Of a stretch of DNA of 64,000 bases, positions 34,637-46,180 are shown one piece after another. The notes beneath the pieces are model-generated. The model made no database searches, was not told where the DNA came from, and saw nothing but the letters and a program-made list of their open reading frames with translations. Position 1 is the stretch's first letter; every line of letters starts with the position of its first letter. The stretch covers positions 4,218,501-4,282,500 of the forward strand of contig OX485807.1 in assembly GCA_950295325.1 (NCBI GenBank), in the 5' to 3' direction. The DNA is from Polytrichum commune (Eukaryota > Streptophyta > Polytrichopsida > Polytrichales > Polytrichaceae). The position numbers and the translations under genes were made by a program.

Positions 34637-37600
34637 GTCCTATTCAATACAATTTGTAGAGAAAGTGCAGAGTTTACAAGATAAGGTGTTAAATAAGGTA
34701 TGTGGCCCTATGGTATTCACTTCCGTCTCCACTTGTCGTTGGTCAGTATTGGGAATTGTCTATCCAATTAGCAATTCACTCAGATTGTCACTTCAAGTTC
34801 AGATTCAGAGTAGCAAAATATGTAAGCACCTCATTTAACTCGATCACTCATGATTTCATTTACTAGGTTTCGAAGATTACATTTCAATTTATTGATATGG
34901 GGGTAACAATGAGTAGTAGTTAGCATTGTGGGTAAGGTAAGTGTGCCTTAAACGGATATATTAAGCATTGTACCCACTTCTCATATGATATACAAGACAT
35001 TGTTGTCCCATCAGACATGATGGTTGACTTGGTTGTTGACAGGTTGATCCAAAAATTCATGTCACCATGCCTAATTGGCCTATTGGCCTGAAAATTTAGA
35101 TCAATCAAAAAAATTGATCGTTTTTTTTGTTTTTATTTTATTTTTAGGAGGGGGTGGGGAGATCGACTAGATAATTGGTTGGTCCTATGACATTGAGTAA
35201 TGTAATCCATTGATTTGCCTAGTCAACATAGATTTTCAAGTTGACTTGGCAACTGATCAGTCGACCGGTCAGTTAACATGAAGCATTATGATTGGTCAGT
35301 TTGTACCACGTAAGGAGTTTTTAACCCTTGGATTGGATAGACATGACGGTGATGAACATGACAAAGAAGATGGTGACGACCCCTGAAGTAACACAAAATT
35401 AGTGTGAGTTGATTAGGAAATCAAAACATGCCCCTAGCCGTTTTTTTTCATATATCTAAAAGCTAAGATGAGTATCTTATTCATTCTCAATATTGCATAG
35501 GGGGGGCGGATGTTGATGAATTTTTTTAAATTATTTAAAAACAAAATCACCTATTGGAGCACTAGGCACCTCTCTTGGCAAGTTGAAGGTATATCATCAA
35601 TCAAGTTCTATCCTCCACCCTTTTAGTTATTATTTAGAGTGTCCGTTTTGGGAGGAATTTTGGAGTCCCTTTAAGTACTTCCATGGTTCAAGCATATTGT
35701 AAGTGGATGAACCCTACGCATGGCCAAAACCCTATCCATTATGTATGTATCCAAACTGAACATCTTATTCACCACATACACCATAGTGTTGACATCATCA
35801 TTATATAAAATAAATGTACTTGGAACCATGCTTTGCTGCATATAATATATTTTTATTGAAATGAACATATGCAAAGACATATTTATGAAGCTATTCATGA
35901 CTTCATCATTGTATGATGTTAGTGGGCGTTTGAAAAAACTCTAAGCCTTCAAACATGTCCTCAAATTGTCTACAAACATCAATTATATAATCCATATTAT
36001 ATCCATGAATTTTGAAGAGAATGTTATTAGATTTTGACTACACAAGTTTAAAATAATAAGTCCATATACATGTTTCATAGGGACTATGACCTTTGGATAT
36101 GTAACTGACACAAAAATCCCTTATATGATGCAAACATTTGGTGTGACAATATCTTTATCTTGTAAATCTCTTGTTATTAATGTTATGTCATAATCCTGAC
36201 AAGAATATTTGTTAAAATTAGATAAGTCCTATTTTATATGATGTAAAGATCATTGAGTGTAGGATTTATTATAGCTAATGAACGGGTTGTAAAATTGCAG
36301 TGTGACATCAAAATAAGGGCATTGTAGTTTGCTTACACCCTTAAGGCATACCTTCTTCTTCTTCTTCTTCTTCTCGGGGGGGGGGGGGGGTGTGGAATAT
36401 CTCAGTTTATCAACTTTCAACTAATGGTGTCATAAAACTAGAGATATCGTAGCATTTCCACTCACGGAGCAAGAAGGCTTTTAGCCATTTGCTTTCTTAG
36501 TCTTTTAAGGTAAGACCACATCCTACATCCCACCTCAAAGTCTGTATATATATATACACACACTAAAACATCTTATTCAATCTACCATATGTTATGTAGT
36601 ATGGATAATTTAGGGAGAGGGTTTTTAAGTTGCAAAGTATTGCAACCAATGGATGAAATGTGGCTCTAGAAACCTTCACCCATTGTCCAGTTCAATCTTT
36701 GAGGGCCAATATGAATAGAATCACTTCTCCTCAATCAATCATTAAGGGAATTTTGTTTAGGTCCCATGTTGATTTCACCAACTCTAATCATCTATACATT
36801 TTGATGTTATGTCCAAGGTCGTCTGATGGAATATCTCCCAAGGGGAAGTTTAAACAAGTTAGAGACCAACAAACTCAAATATAGACACCAAATACAACTC
36901 AACCAATGGTGAACTTGATTGCCTCTTAGCTTGGGCTAAATCATAGTTTTGATGCATTGCTCATGAAGAGAGGCGAGAGAGAATTATCGCATGCATACAT
37001 ACCTCTCATGAGCCTCTCATCCATCTAACAAGATCGTGTCTTGAAATAGTATAAATATGCATGTAACTTTTAAGAAAAGATTGACATCAAAATTGGCTTT
37101 AAAAACGCCGACTTATTCTAGCACAACACGTAAGAACCTAATCAACCACAAACATATAGGGGATAAGCTTCTAACATGGATGGATGAGAGGTACAATCTT
37201 AAGCAAGGATTATCTCTCGCCCATGTTGTAGAGAGAGAGTGAATCTCCTGTGAACATTGGAGTACAAAAATGTGCATGTGAACAAAAAAACTCATGACAT
37301 AACCACATGGGGATTTGGTGATATAATTTTTGGGACCAAAGTTTGTCAAAAACATTTTGAATTTGTCTCCATGTTTTGCAATGATATTTCGAACGTCATA
37401 TCGACATATATAGTGGACATGGCAATCACTACAAAGATCACATATCATTATCACTATTTCTTTGCTATCACAAGGCATACATTATAGGTATTCAAATCAA
37501 TATATTAGAGCTATACCTAAAATCTTTTTCATAATGACAAAGAACCAGTTGACCATGATCTGTTCGGTGTGATCCTTGTAGTGAATTAGTTTGGATCCAT

Positions 37601-38359
37601 GTTGTGTTGTCCCATTGCACTCGTGCACACGGATTGATGTCCCAGATCATTGCTACACCGTTCACTCCACATGCTGTTGTTGACGGTCGACCGTTTTGAG
37701 ATGGTGTTTGCATCAACAGTCAATTGTCCTTGCCGCTCCAAGTTCCAAAATGTATAGTACTTTTAGATGGCACGAGAAGTGAAGGAGATTTGTGTACAAA
37801 GAGGCTGTCATTCTTCCTGCAGCAAGTCGAGCATATTATACTGAGTCTTGTGACATTATGATATACTAAATTGTGGTGGCTTGAAGCAGGTATATATATC
37901 TTTGAGCATATTGAACTTAGTAACATGTCATGATATTATAGCATATTTGGCTGCACTGCATGCGTTGTTTTCCTTTAAAAAAGTCAAGAAGTTTGTCGCT
38001 TGGATTATTTGCATAACTTATCCTCTGTGCAGTCTGTTTGTTGTATGATGGCAGGCTTCATGTACCTGTGCTGGTGATGAAACGCCTCCTGGAGTAAAAA
38101 TCCCTTTGATTAGTTACATAACTTAATATGCAGCTCTGTTGCAGGTCTTGTTTGGGCTTTGGGTACATGATGGCAGGCCTCATGTACCCGGGGCTAGTGA
38201 AACCAAATGATGCTGCGAAATTGGTATGAATGCGGGGACTATGATGGTCCTCTTACGTCTGTCAAGACAAATTTAGTATTCCATCGAGGAATTAATTCGT
38301 TACTACTTGGACCTTAAAATATATCTGCAGTTTTGTGTGTGCTCCTCTGCAACTGAAAG
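34637..38359. other. Intergenic DNA, mostly repeats
   Basis: No gene called. Contains a CTT microsatellite followed by a G run (36,351-36,390). About 37,120-37,215 is a copy of the dispersed repeat with the core TATAGGGGATAAGCTTCTA. Near 38,030-38,225 two similar segments carry ATGATGGCAGGC(T/C)TCATGTACC, each preceded by a gcag that could be an acceptor. They look like a duplicated exon fragment, but I cannot name a product. Confidence 0.35.
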
Positions 38360-38525
38360 GCTTCTAGAAAGCCTGTGTCAACAACTCCCACATCAATAGT
38401 GTCAGGGATGTAGCTAGGTTTAGTGTAGGAGGATAAATTTCTTTATTTGGAACTGCCATACAAGGGGGGGCTCGATTTGCAACAGACTTCAACTTCAAGT
38501 GACCAGGGAGAAATAAAATACTTCG

Positions 38526-38667
38526 TGTCACCTTGGCTGTCATTCCATTCATTTCATTTCCCCCCTTCCTAGCTTGGCCGTCATCAAAAGTAACAGAAAC
38601 ATCAAGATCTGCTTCACCAAGTGTCAATGCAAATGTACACCATCGGAATCCATCATGCACACTAACC
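38526..38667 (-). pseudogene. Isolated exon-like open segment, unrecognised
   Basis: On the minus strand a T-rich tract and acceptor (tttaatcacag) is followed by about 45 open codons (VHDGFRWCTFALTLGEA, then DLDVSVTFDDGQARKG) ending at AAG|gtgaca, a donor-like site. Composition and the bounding splice-like sites are better than background. I cannot find partner exons in the window and do not recognise the family. It may be a gene fragment. Confidence 0.3.
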
Positions 38668-38776
38668 TGTGATTAAAAAAATATGTTTATATTAATAGTT
38701 AGGATTTTTATCAAGGTCAGAGTAATTTCAACAGAATGTCTTTTTAATTTTTTTTCCATACAAACTACAATGTTAG

Positions 38777-39368
38777 GTCTAATTAGTGTGGGCCGCACTA
38801 AATTCCAACTACCCACACTAATTTTTTATTATAATTTGAAGTGGCCCATCCAAATGTCTTTTGCAACTATCCTCAATTGAACATGTATATTTGTAGGAAA
38901 TGTTGGAAAATCAAAGATGAGCAATATTGATAACCAAAATCTAGTAACTTAAAGCATCCCAGTGGACAACCCAATGAATGACATGCTTATCTATCAAAGA
39001 CCAAAATTACAAGTATAATCTAAATATAAAGATGAGTCAAAAGAGAAAAAGTACAACAATAAGATATATACCTACTTACTTCAATCGGTGTAAAGTGACT
39101 TCCTCCTCCACTAAGATTGGCAACAAAGAAAAGACGGACATTTATAGTTTGTGCTCAAATCATGTTTGTGTTGAAATCATGTTTGTGCTTAAACCTAATT
39201 GTTGTCCAATGGTGCAACACAAAGAACCCTAACATACATGGATGAAGTGTTTGGGATGACATTACAAATTTTCATCCAACATATTGTTAATCAAGGCAAG
39301 TACTCAAAAATAATGTGGGCCGCACTAATTTCCAACCCACATGAATTTCCCGCCCACACTAATTAGAC
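38777..39368. mobile_element. TIR element, 592 bp, superfamily unknown
   Basis: Perfect 17-bp inverted repeat GTCTAATTAGTGTGGGC at 38,777-38,793 and, inverted, at 39,352-39,368. Inside each end lies a further copy, in direct orientation, of GTGGGCCGCACTAA(A)TTCCAAC. No clear target duplication. Internal sequence is non-coding. Confidence 0.55.
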
Positions 39369-40855
39369 AAAATAATGTAGTCTTAGGGTCATAAACCTCG
39401 GGGGGGGGGGTAGTCATTGGTTGGAGTAGCAACATACGTGCGAACAAATGATAGGGTATTTTAAAAACATGGGAGCTAAAAATTATAAATGGACTTAAGA
39501 GTAATATAGGGTATCAAAAATGGCATTGGACATCTTTAAAGTACTATAGGGTATGGAATAATAGATAATTTGGAATTATAAGTAATGCAAGCCATTTTTC
39601 TATTAACCCAAAGTAGAAATTTACATAATGATAGCATGTGAAAAATAGAAGAGAATTGAAAGTAATACCCCCCTATAAAATAGTGGTTGTTCGCACCTAT
39701 ATCCTTAACTTTTTAACACACTGCCCCCCCCCCCCTTAGTCATAAACGTAAATTATTGACTTGTATGGAGACAAAATCAACACTCTCCCTAAGCAATGGT
39801 TTTGAGTCAATTTGACACCATAACTAACTTCAAAAATTCCAACACTTTGGACGAATTGAAACTTGAAGCCCTTTGAGATGAATCAACCGTAAATTTATAG
39901 GGGATCAAGTTCTTATGTTGGATATCAGATGAGAGATACAATTGTATGTGACAATTCCTAAGTAAAATACATTATCAATGGTCTATCAACATATTGATTC
40001 TTTAATCCATGTCATAACCACAATTTTGAAGACTTATGAAACCAATTACAATGGTCTTTTTGTAGGCCAGTTGCCAGTTGCAAAAAAAACTATAGATTTT
40101 TTAAAAGATAAAAAAGGTATTCATGTCCATAATATTACTTAGTGTCCAACTCTCATTTTGTGGGCCCTCAAAATACAACAAACGGATGCTTGAAAAGTTG
40201 CACAAGGAGGCTCAGATTCATATTGAGCTCTCAACATCCCACTATTATATTTTGGGGGCCCACAACGCTGATTCTTTCCTTTTTTTCCTTTAAAAAATAA
40301 GGAATCAAAAAATTCATATGTACAACTACATCTATACATTAAAAAGATGTTTTTGTTGAAGCATCCGGCCCATGTTTTGATGGGTGAGGCTTGGGTTGCC
40401 ACCAAAATGGTTCTTTGACAGTAATTATCACCCTACTATAATGCCAACACTTAATCCTCAAAGGCCAAAGACAAATCTTCCCAAAATCGCCCAAAACAAT
40501 TTAGTCCAATTCCATAGCTTATTAAAATATTGTTAGATTTGACCATGCGGGTGACATCTATGTAAAATTAGGATTATTCACACATATTGGCAACCATCTC
40601 CATGTCCAAATTCTACAAATTATAGTGTGAACGTGTACGTTGGCATGGTTGGACAAGGTGATTGCCTAGACAAAACGTCCGTCTCCTAACAAATCAAATG
40701 GACACCCATGTGACGGCGTGGGAATCCTAAGATTTTGTTTTACAAAAAGATGGGTGAACATTATACTTTCATTTTAAATGACAGTGTTCACCTCACAAAC
40801 ATATGCATGACTTGGTTAGCAATGCTATATCAAATGAACAAACATTGACAATTCA
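39369..40855. other. Intergenic DNA, no gene seen
   Basis: AT-rich. Holds G and C homopolymer runs (about 39,399-39,409 and 39,722-39,736). About 39,880-39,960 is a copy of the dispersed repeat with the core TATAGGGGATCAAGTTCTTA, also seen near 37,130 and, inverted, at 61,960-62,050. Confidence 0.4.
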
Positions 40856-41160
40856 GGGCTGGTTCACATAGGGTCCCAAGTCCTTAGTCCTAACTATGAC
40901 ATGGATGCTCAAATGGCAACAGTTTTTGGAGGAGAGGCTCGGGACTTGTGTTGCGAGTTGGGTCGAGCAAAAAGCTAGACCCACTCTCAACCCAAGTCCC
41001 GCAAATATTATTGTATAAAATAATCAAGATCCAATTTTAATGATATGTAACCATATTTTAGTGATTACTTAAAAGGCTCACAAGTTGGGTCTTTGCCTCC
41101 ATGTTGGGACTTGCTAACATGAGTGGGACTTGGGACTTGGGACCCTGTGTAAACTGGTCC
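40856..41160. mobile_element. Tourist-like MITE, 305 bp
   Basis: The left end is GGGCTGGTTCACATAGGGTC. The right end read backwards is GGACCAGTTTACACAGGGTC, and both continue CCAAGTCC, giving a TIR of about 28 bases. TCA flanks both sides (40,853-40,855 and 41,161-41,163), so a 3-bp target duplication fits PIF/Harbinger-type insertion, although TWA is more usual. No coding capacity. Confidence 0.68.
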
Positions 41161-41626
41161 TCATTCTGATTCTTGAAGATTGATACTTTTATTCTTCTTC
41201 TACATGTTTTATTGTCATGATCTCTTGATATAAACTAGACATCAATTTGCTTCAAGTCTTTATTTAAGAGTAGTAGAAAATCCAACTCCAAACGACACAC
41301 TTGTCAAATGCAAGTCATTTGGATTGGTGTTGATTGAATTTGGGTTTGCTACTTAGGTATGTGGGCTTGATGTGGTCACCTTCTTAGTTGGGTGAGTGGT
41401 AGACAATTGGGGGAACCCATATTTGAGGCAAACATGGCATGGGTGGAGGGGCATGATGGCGGATTATTGGGGCCTTATGAACACGGGCATGGACATACAT
41501 GTATGCATGGGCATAGACCATGAACACGGGGCAAATGCTTGCATGGACGTATGGGGTTGGGTTGACCCAGTATATTAAATCATATGCACATGTGCAACAA
41601 GCTTGAAGGGCACATATTCAAGCTAA

Positions 41627-42021
41627 GAGCATCCTCAGTCGGTCTAGGTAAAGCTCACTGCAAACCAAGACCTATCTTGCTTAAAATTGCTCAAAATTTA
41701 GAGGGAGTGCACCAAATCTTGCTTAAAAATGGACAGATCCTCCCACACTCCCTCTAAATGTCAAAAATTTGGAGGGAGTGTGGGAGGATCTTTTCATTTT
41801 AAAGCAAGATTTGGTGCACTCCCTCTAAATTTTGAAAATGTGGTGTTTTCAATGAGGGATTTCACCTACGTCAAATTTTTACAATTCTTTTTTCTTGAGA
41901 AATATCTCACGTTCATTTAGGTGTGCTTCTAATGATGGTAATTTCAGTTTCTAATTTTAGGTCAGTCAAAAGATAGGTTTTGGTTTGTAGTGAGCTTTAC
42001 CTAGACCGACTGAGGATGCTC
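41627..42021. mobile_element. Foldback MITE, 395 bp, with nested palindrome
   Basis: The outer terminal inverted repeat begins GAGCATCCTCAGTCGGTCTA on each strand and runs about 45 bases. TAA target duplications lie at 41,624-41,626 and 42,022-42,024 (PIF/Harbinger type). Inside, a second near-perfect palindrome pairs 41,693-41,759 with 41,766-41,833 around a 6-base loop. A transcript would form a long double-stranded stem. Confidence 0.85.
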
Positions 42022-42049
42022 TAATAAACATACATTGAAAAGACGTGTG

Positions 42050-42215
42050 CTACAATGAGATTGGAGTGTGGGGCTCAATATATAGACATTCGTCTAGGTT
42101 CAATACCTAACGCAAGTGGAAAGGCCTATGGGATCATTTTAGATGAAAGACCATCTTCAAGTTGGACTCTCTTAACTTTCTCATCTCTACTTTGATTATG
42201 AACTTTGAAATGACA
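42050..42215. repeat. Dispersed repeat family Y (possible SINE)
   Basis: Similar to about 59,590-59,770 and, more distantly, 2,585-2,690. This copy contains AGGTTCAATACCT, which resembles a tRNA-type B box (GGTTCRANNCC), so a tRNA-derived SINE is possible. I do not see a convincing A box. Confidence 0.4.
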
Positions 42216-43312
42216 TTCGTCCTTATTTGACCTTAGATTGTTGACCGGATGACCATATTTCCAAGTTGACATGTTTTCACTAGCGACCAATGACAATGAC
42301 TGTCGAATTATGAAATCTCTTATTGGTTGAGAAATGACTAGCAACCCACATCGTTTTACACAAGGTCATAAAAAATAAAAGTGACTATGAGTGAGAATGT
42401 CATAATATGGATGAGGAAGAGACATGGAATCCTACATGCTTTTAAATGAATAATGCTTGGTGGTCACTTGTTTTCTGCCTTTTAGAGAACCCAAATAAGT
42501 TGTCTCAATGCAAATCGAGGTGATGATAATAGAAGGGATATTTTATCTTAGAAATTTTCATTTTAGAATATCTAATTGTAGGCAACATGATTTTTAAACA
42601 TTCCTTTTATCCTAGAAAACACTACATCCCGATCTAAGTTTGCTTTACACTATGTCCCATGACCAAGGTATTTAAAAAGTGATGTGGGTTTGACTTGGTC
42701 ATGGTCTTTGACACCGCTGACCATGACCACGAAACCTAAATCATTTTTTCTCATGGTCCTTAGTCATGTGTAAAACAACCCTTAGTGTACGTTCAAGATG
42801 CTAAGTGAGATGTGATTGTCATTAACTCAATTGGCTAGTAGGCAGAATTTGGATGAAAGTGCATAAGCAACCACCGATTTACATGAGAGTGCAGATGTAT
42901 TCGTTAGTAACCTTTTGAATTTGTATTATGTAATTTTGAAGGTTAGGTTATGGTTAAACGAGCATGGCTGCAAATCTTAGACTAACATGCTTGTTGTGTT
43001 GAGCTCATGATCATGTCTCGTCCCATTGAAAGATAATATGACATATTCCATTACCACACGATCCAAACAACTAGGAAATATATGTAAACAAAATGAGTGA
43101 AATATTGCAGTGTCAAGTGAATCTTATGTGAAAATGTGTGACTGTGACATGTTTTTCACTACACCATTTGTGGTATTTAGTGCCACACATGTAAAAATGT
43201 CACTTAGTACAGTACCCTATTACGAGGCCCATGCTAGGTTACACTAATGACCAACAACTTGATTAGTAGCATAACTTCATAACACTTATGGTTAGTGGTG
43301 TATGCTAATATA
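42216..43312. other. Intergenic DNA, repeat-derived
   Basis: No gene. About 42,648-42,776 forms an imperfect inverted repeat around the word GGTCATGGTC/GACCATGACC. About 43,205-43,270 belongs to a dispersed repeat (words GGCCCATGCTAGGTTACACTA) that also appears after the LINE insertion at 44,045-44,110 and, inverted, near 62,440-62,540. Confidence 0.4.
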
Positions 43313-43326
43313 CTATTAGTATGCTA

Positions 43327-44031
43327 GAGAGAAGAGAGAGAGAGAGAAGAAACGTTGACCATAGGTTAGCATGATTGAAATGGCCGTTCGACCCACCCTT
43401 GGTATTATACCCTCAGGGCATAATAATAGTGGTGCAGGACTACTAACCCCTCTCGGGGTGGGCACTATAGTTATCGGGGTAATCGAGGTGGATGCCTCGT
43501 ATGGACGTTGTGTTCGAATGTTAGTGACTTGGCATGTGCTATGTGGTTTTGCTTGACATGAGATTATAGCCCACAACCCTAGCTTGGGTTGGAGTGCTTC
43601 CTTAGCTGTCATTGGCATTTAATCTTTTCTTTTCATCCTAATTATTAATTTGTTGGCGGGTATTTGGGGTTATTATGGTAGTTGTGTATGTGTTGGTAGT
43701 GGCTCGTTGTTTTCTATTCTCCTTTTGTGTAGGATTATGGACATAGCATATTGTATGGCAATAACATTAATTTCCTCAAATGCGTGCTTGATGTTTATCT
43801 TGGGGATTTTAAATATTGTTTCAATATTTTTCATAGAGGGGGTATGTGTGGCTGCCCTAGCACCATCCATGATGACTATTAGTGGATCTATGTTCCAACC
43901 TCAATTGGTTATATTGTCTATTAACGGTTTATATTTTTTTCTATTTTTCTAGTTATAGTATCATCTGGTATTCTATCGTTACAGTATGTGAATTCCATGA
44001 ATTGTATTGTTAGGTTCTCATTCGGTTTTGT
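43327..44031 (-). mobile_element. Restriction-like-endonuclease LINE, copy 3, with 14-bp TSD
   Basis: A 5'-truncated insertion of 705 bp flanked by the perfect direct repeat CTATTAGTATGCTA (43,313-43,326 and 44,032-44,045). On the minus strand it reads LTIQFMEFTYCNDRIP, NIKPLIDNIT, a stop, GWNIDPLIVIMDGARAA, then KIPKINIK and AIQYAMSIILHKRR. This follows copy 1 segment by segment (QF.EFTY..D, PLI..I...GW...PLI.I..G.R.A, I.K..IK, AI.Y...). After the stop comes about 350 bp of 3' UTR with paired GC segments, then a CT-rich simple tail against the target duplication. Truncation, tail and variable-length TSD are signs of target-primed reverse transcription. Confidence 0.8.
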
Positions 44032-44045
44032 CTATTAGTATGCTA

Positions 44046-44870
44046 CATAACATCGTGAGGTCTATCCCCATGCTACACAATGGTCAACAAGTTGATCACA
44101 AGTGTAAATACCTGACCAATCTTGTCACTAGTAAGCTCCTCAATATTGTCCTCTTGCATATCAAATTGTAAACACATGACATCTGCCAATACAATGTTCA
44201 ACACTATCTTCCTCTTGGATACTAAATTGTGAACACATGGCACTTATCATTAATTTGCTAAACTCTCTCTCTCTCTCTCTAGCATTTGCAACACTCCGAT
44301 GTGCTACGCTGAACATCAGACTGTAAACAATTATGCACTTCAAGAAGTTACTTATGTTGTCAATTAGCGAATGTGACACTACTATGCCTTCAATGAAGCA
44401 TCTAGTTGAGACCATTCACGTGACACTAAGTTACATTCCATAAGATGTGTAGTGGGCGACTGTGCTGAGGAGCTTTCAAGTTTGCTGCACTCCAATGAAA
44501 ATCTCCCACCCACGCAGCTGCCGATGCCTCCATGTGAACACGGCATGGCCCTCTCACGCTCCCTCGCACTACTAACTTAAACCACGTGCTGCCCCACTCA
44601 TCACTCCTAAACTTAGATGGCTAATTTAAACCTACGTCCCCACCCACTCACTCGCATACCTTCATTCTTGTAATCAACCCATTTAAATAAGTAGTTTGGC
44701 GGCTGAGTCAGTCACCTGAAGCTGCATTAAATGGCCGTAATCCAGTTCTTGCACTTATCATTTTCCCGCACTCCTAAATCTAGATGGATCAATGAGTGCA
44801 AATTACAATCTCCCAAAACTTAAGCTTACAGGGCTCCCAAGGCGCTGAGTCTATATTCGGCCATATACAC
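44046..44870. other. Intergenic DNA, no gene seen
   Basis: Starts with the repeat interrupted by the LINE insertion. At 44,150-44,250 two similar segments (AAATTGTAAACACATG and AAATTGTGAACACATG) suggest a small tandem duplication. A CT microsatellite lies at about 44,262-44,281. Confidence 0.4.
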
Positions 44871-45976
44871 CAGTGCTCAAAATTGAAGCCCTCATATGAA
44901 TTTCATTTTGAAGGGCTCTGAAATTTCAGCATTGCAATTGAAGGGCATATCTAAATCTAGGACGTCAATGGAAAATTTTCAAAGAAATATAAAACTTATA
45001 TTAAAATTATGCATGATTTGCATGGTACATGCTTCTAGTACAATGAAATAATGGAGAATCAACTATCTAACTCCACCTCTTGAAGTGACAATGCCCTACG
45101 CTTGTTGGTTACTGTAGCGGTTTTCCAAGTGTCAAAAATGCCATTCCAATCCATAAATTCAACTCCCAAACTGTTTAGGCTAACCCTCATCAATGCATCA
45201 AGTGTGTCAAGGTTTAGGCATGTTCTCCTTTCGCTCTTAACCCAATTCTGCTTTGAAAAACCACGCTCACAAACATCAGTGCTAGTAGGGATCACAAGTA
45301 TGGCTTGCCATAGCGACATTAGGGTTGGCCAATTGATCTTAAACTCTCGGTCACGGCTACAAAAAACCCAATCTTCATGCATACTTCGGTGTTGACAAGT
45401 TGAAGATAACATCTCCACAAATTCAAGCAACTCCGCATTGGCTTGATCAACAAGAACAAAGCTCCACTTGAAATGTGTCACCAACCGGTTCAACCATTGC
45501 TCAGTTAAAGTGCCTTGATCCAATGCATCCATGGGATAGTGTTTTGGGCTGAAAAGCATGGCCGCATTAAAAATGGGCAAGTCGGGGAAGCGATCATTTA
45601 GTGAGTCAATAACCTTTTGGACGTATAGTCTACCAAGGGTGATGCAATCCTCCAACGAGCCCCCTACATCACACCCGGGCATAGAGTCATAGTGCAAAGT
45701 ATGCACTTTCTCACAACCAAACCTATCAACATACAATTCCCATCTGGACTAATTCCCATCTGGATTTGAGATTTGAAGCCCAAAGTTAGACAACCGGAAT
45801 TAAACGGCTACTTGAGATGATGAACAGTACTTGAAGGGTACTATTTATCCAGCACTTCAAGTGAAGGGAGCACTTAGACATGAGGATTGTGTTTTGAAGG
45901 GCTGTTTTCCTTGAGGTATTTTTTGAAGTCCCAAAACCCATTTGAAGGGCATTGAAGACTTCAATTTTGAGCACTG
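44871..45976 (-). mobile_element. hAT transposon, internally deleted, intact ends
   Basis: An 1,106-bp element. Both ends begin with the same 18-bp TIR, CAGTGCTCAAAATTGAAG, and ATATACAC flanks both sides (44,863-44,870 and 45,977-45,984) as a perfect 8-bp target duplication, the hAT signature. The subterminal regions carry six copies of a TGAAGGG motif, the kind of repeats hAT transposases bind. It encodes the C-terminal part of a hAT transposase on the minus strand. The N-terminal half is missing, so it is probably a deletion derivative. Confidence 0.93.
45059..45736 (-). pseudogene. hAT transposase C-terminal fragment (dimerisation domain)
   Basis: About 225 open codons. The region SLWQAILVIPTSTDVCERGF, then FSKQNWVKSERRTCLNLDTL and LDALMRVSLN, is the hAT family C-terminal dimerisation domain (the CERGFS motif and following R..L.......L.). 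The upstream part (RFPDLPIFNAAMLFSPKHYP) fits the adjoining catalytic-core end. The BED finger and the DDE aspartates upstream are absent; upstream coding sequence stops near a 16-bp tandem duplication (about 45,736-45,768), perhaps the internal-deletion scar. TTG, not ATG, begins the frame. Confidence 0.88.
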
Positions 45977-46038
45977 ATATACACAACCCCTACCAGCCCT
46001 CACCCAAGTCTATATATATATATACACATGCATGTATA

Positions 46039-46180
46039 ACATTATTCAGATCTATAGCAGTGTTCTGTGGGACTGATAATATTTCAAGGAATATTCCTCA
46101 CATTCAAACTGACTATGATGAAGAATATTCTGTGGAATACCGTCAGTCCCACAAAACAATGTTATGAATCTAAATAATGT
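46039..46180. repeat. 142-bp foldback (hairpin)
   Basis: Arms of about 58 bases (ACATTATTCAGATC... against ACATTATTTAGATTC... on the other strand) pair across a loop of about 26 bases. The best region is GTGGGACTGA against TCAGTCCCAC. Could be a very small MITE or a small-RNA precursor; nothing in the sequence decides between them. Confidence 0.6.

Noticed and set aside
43650..43952. 100-codon hydrophobic + strand frame that looks like a membrane protein
   Set aside because: It is the antisense of LINE copy 3; the minus strand aligns with the other two LINE copies.
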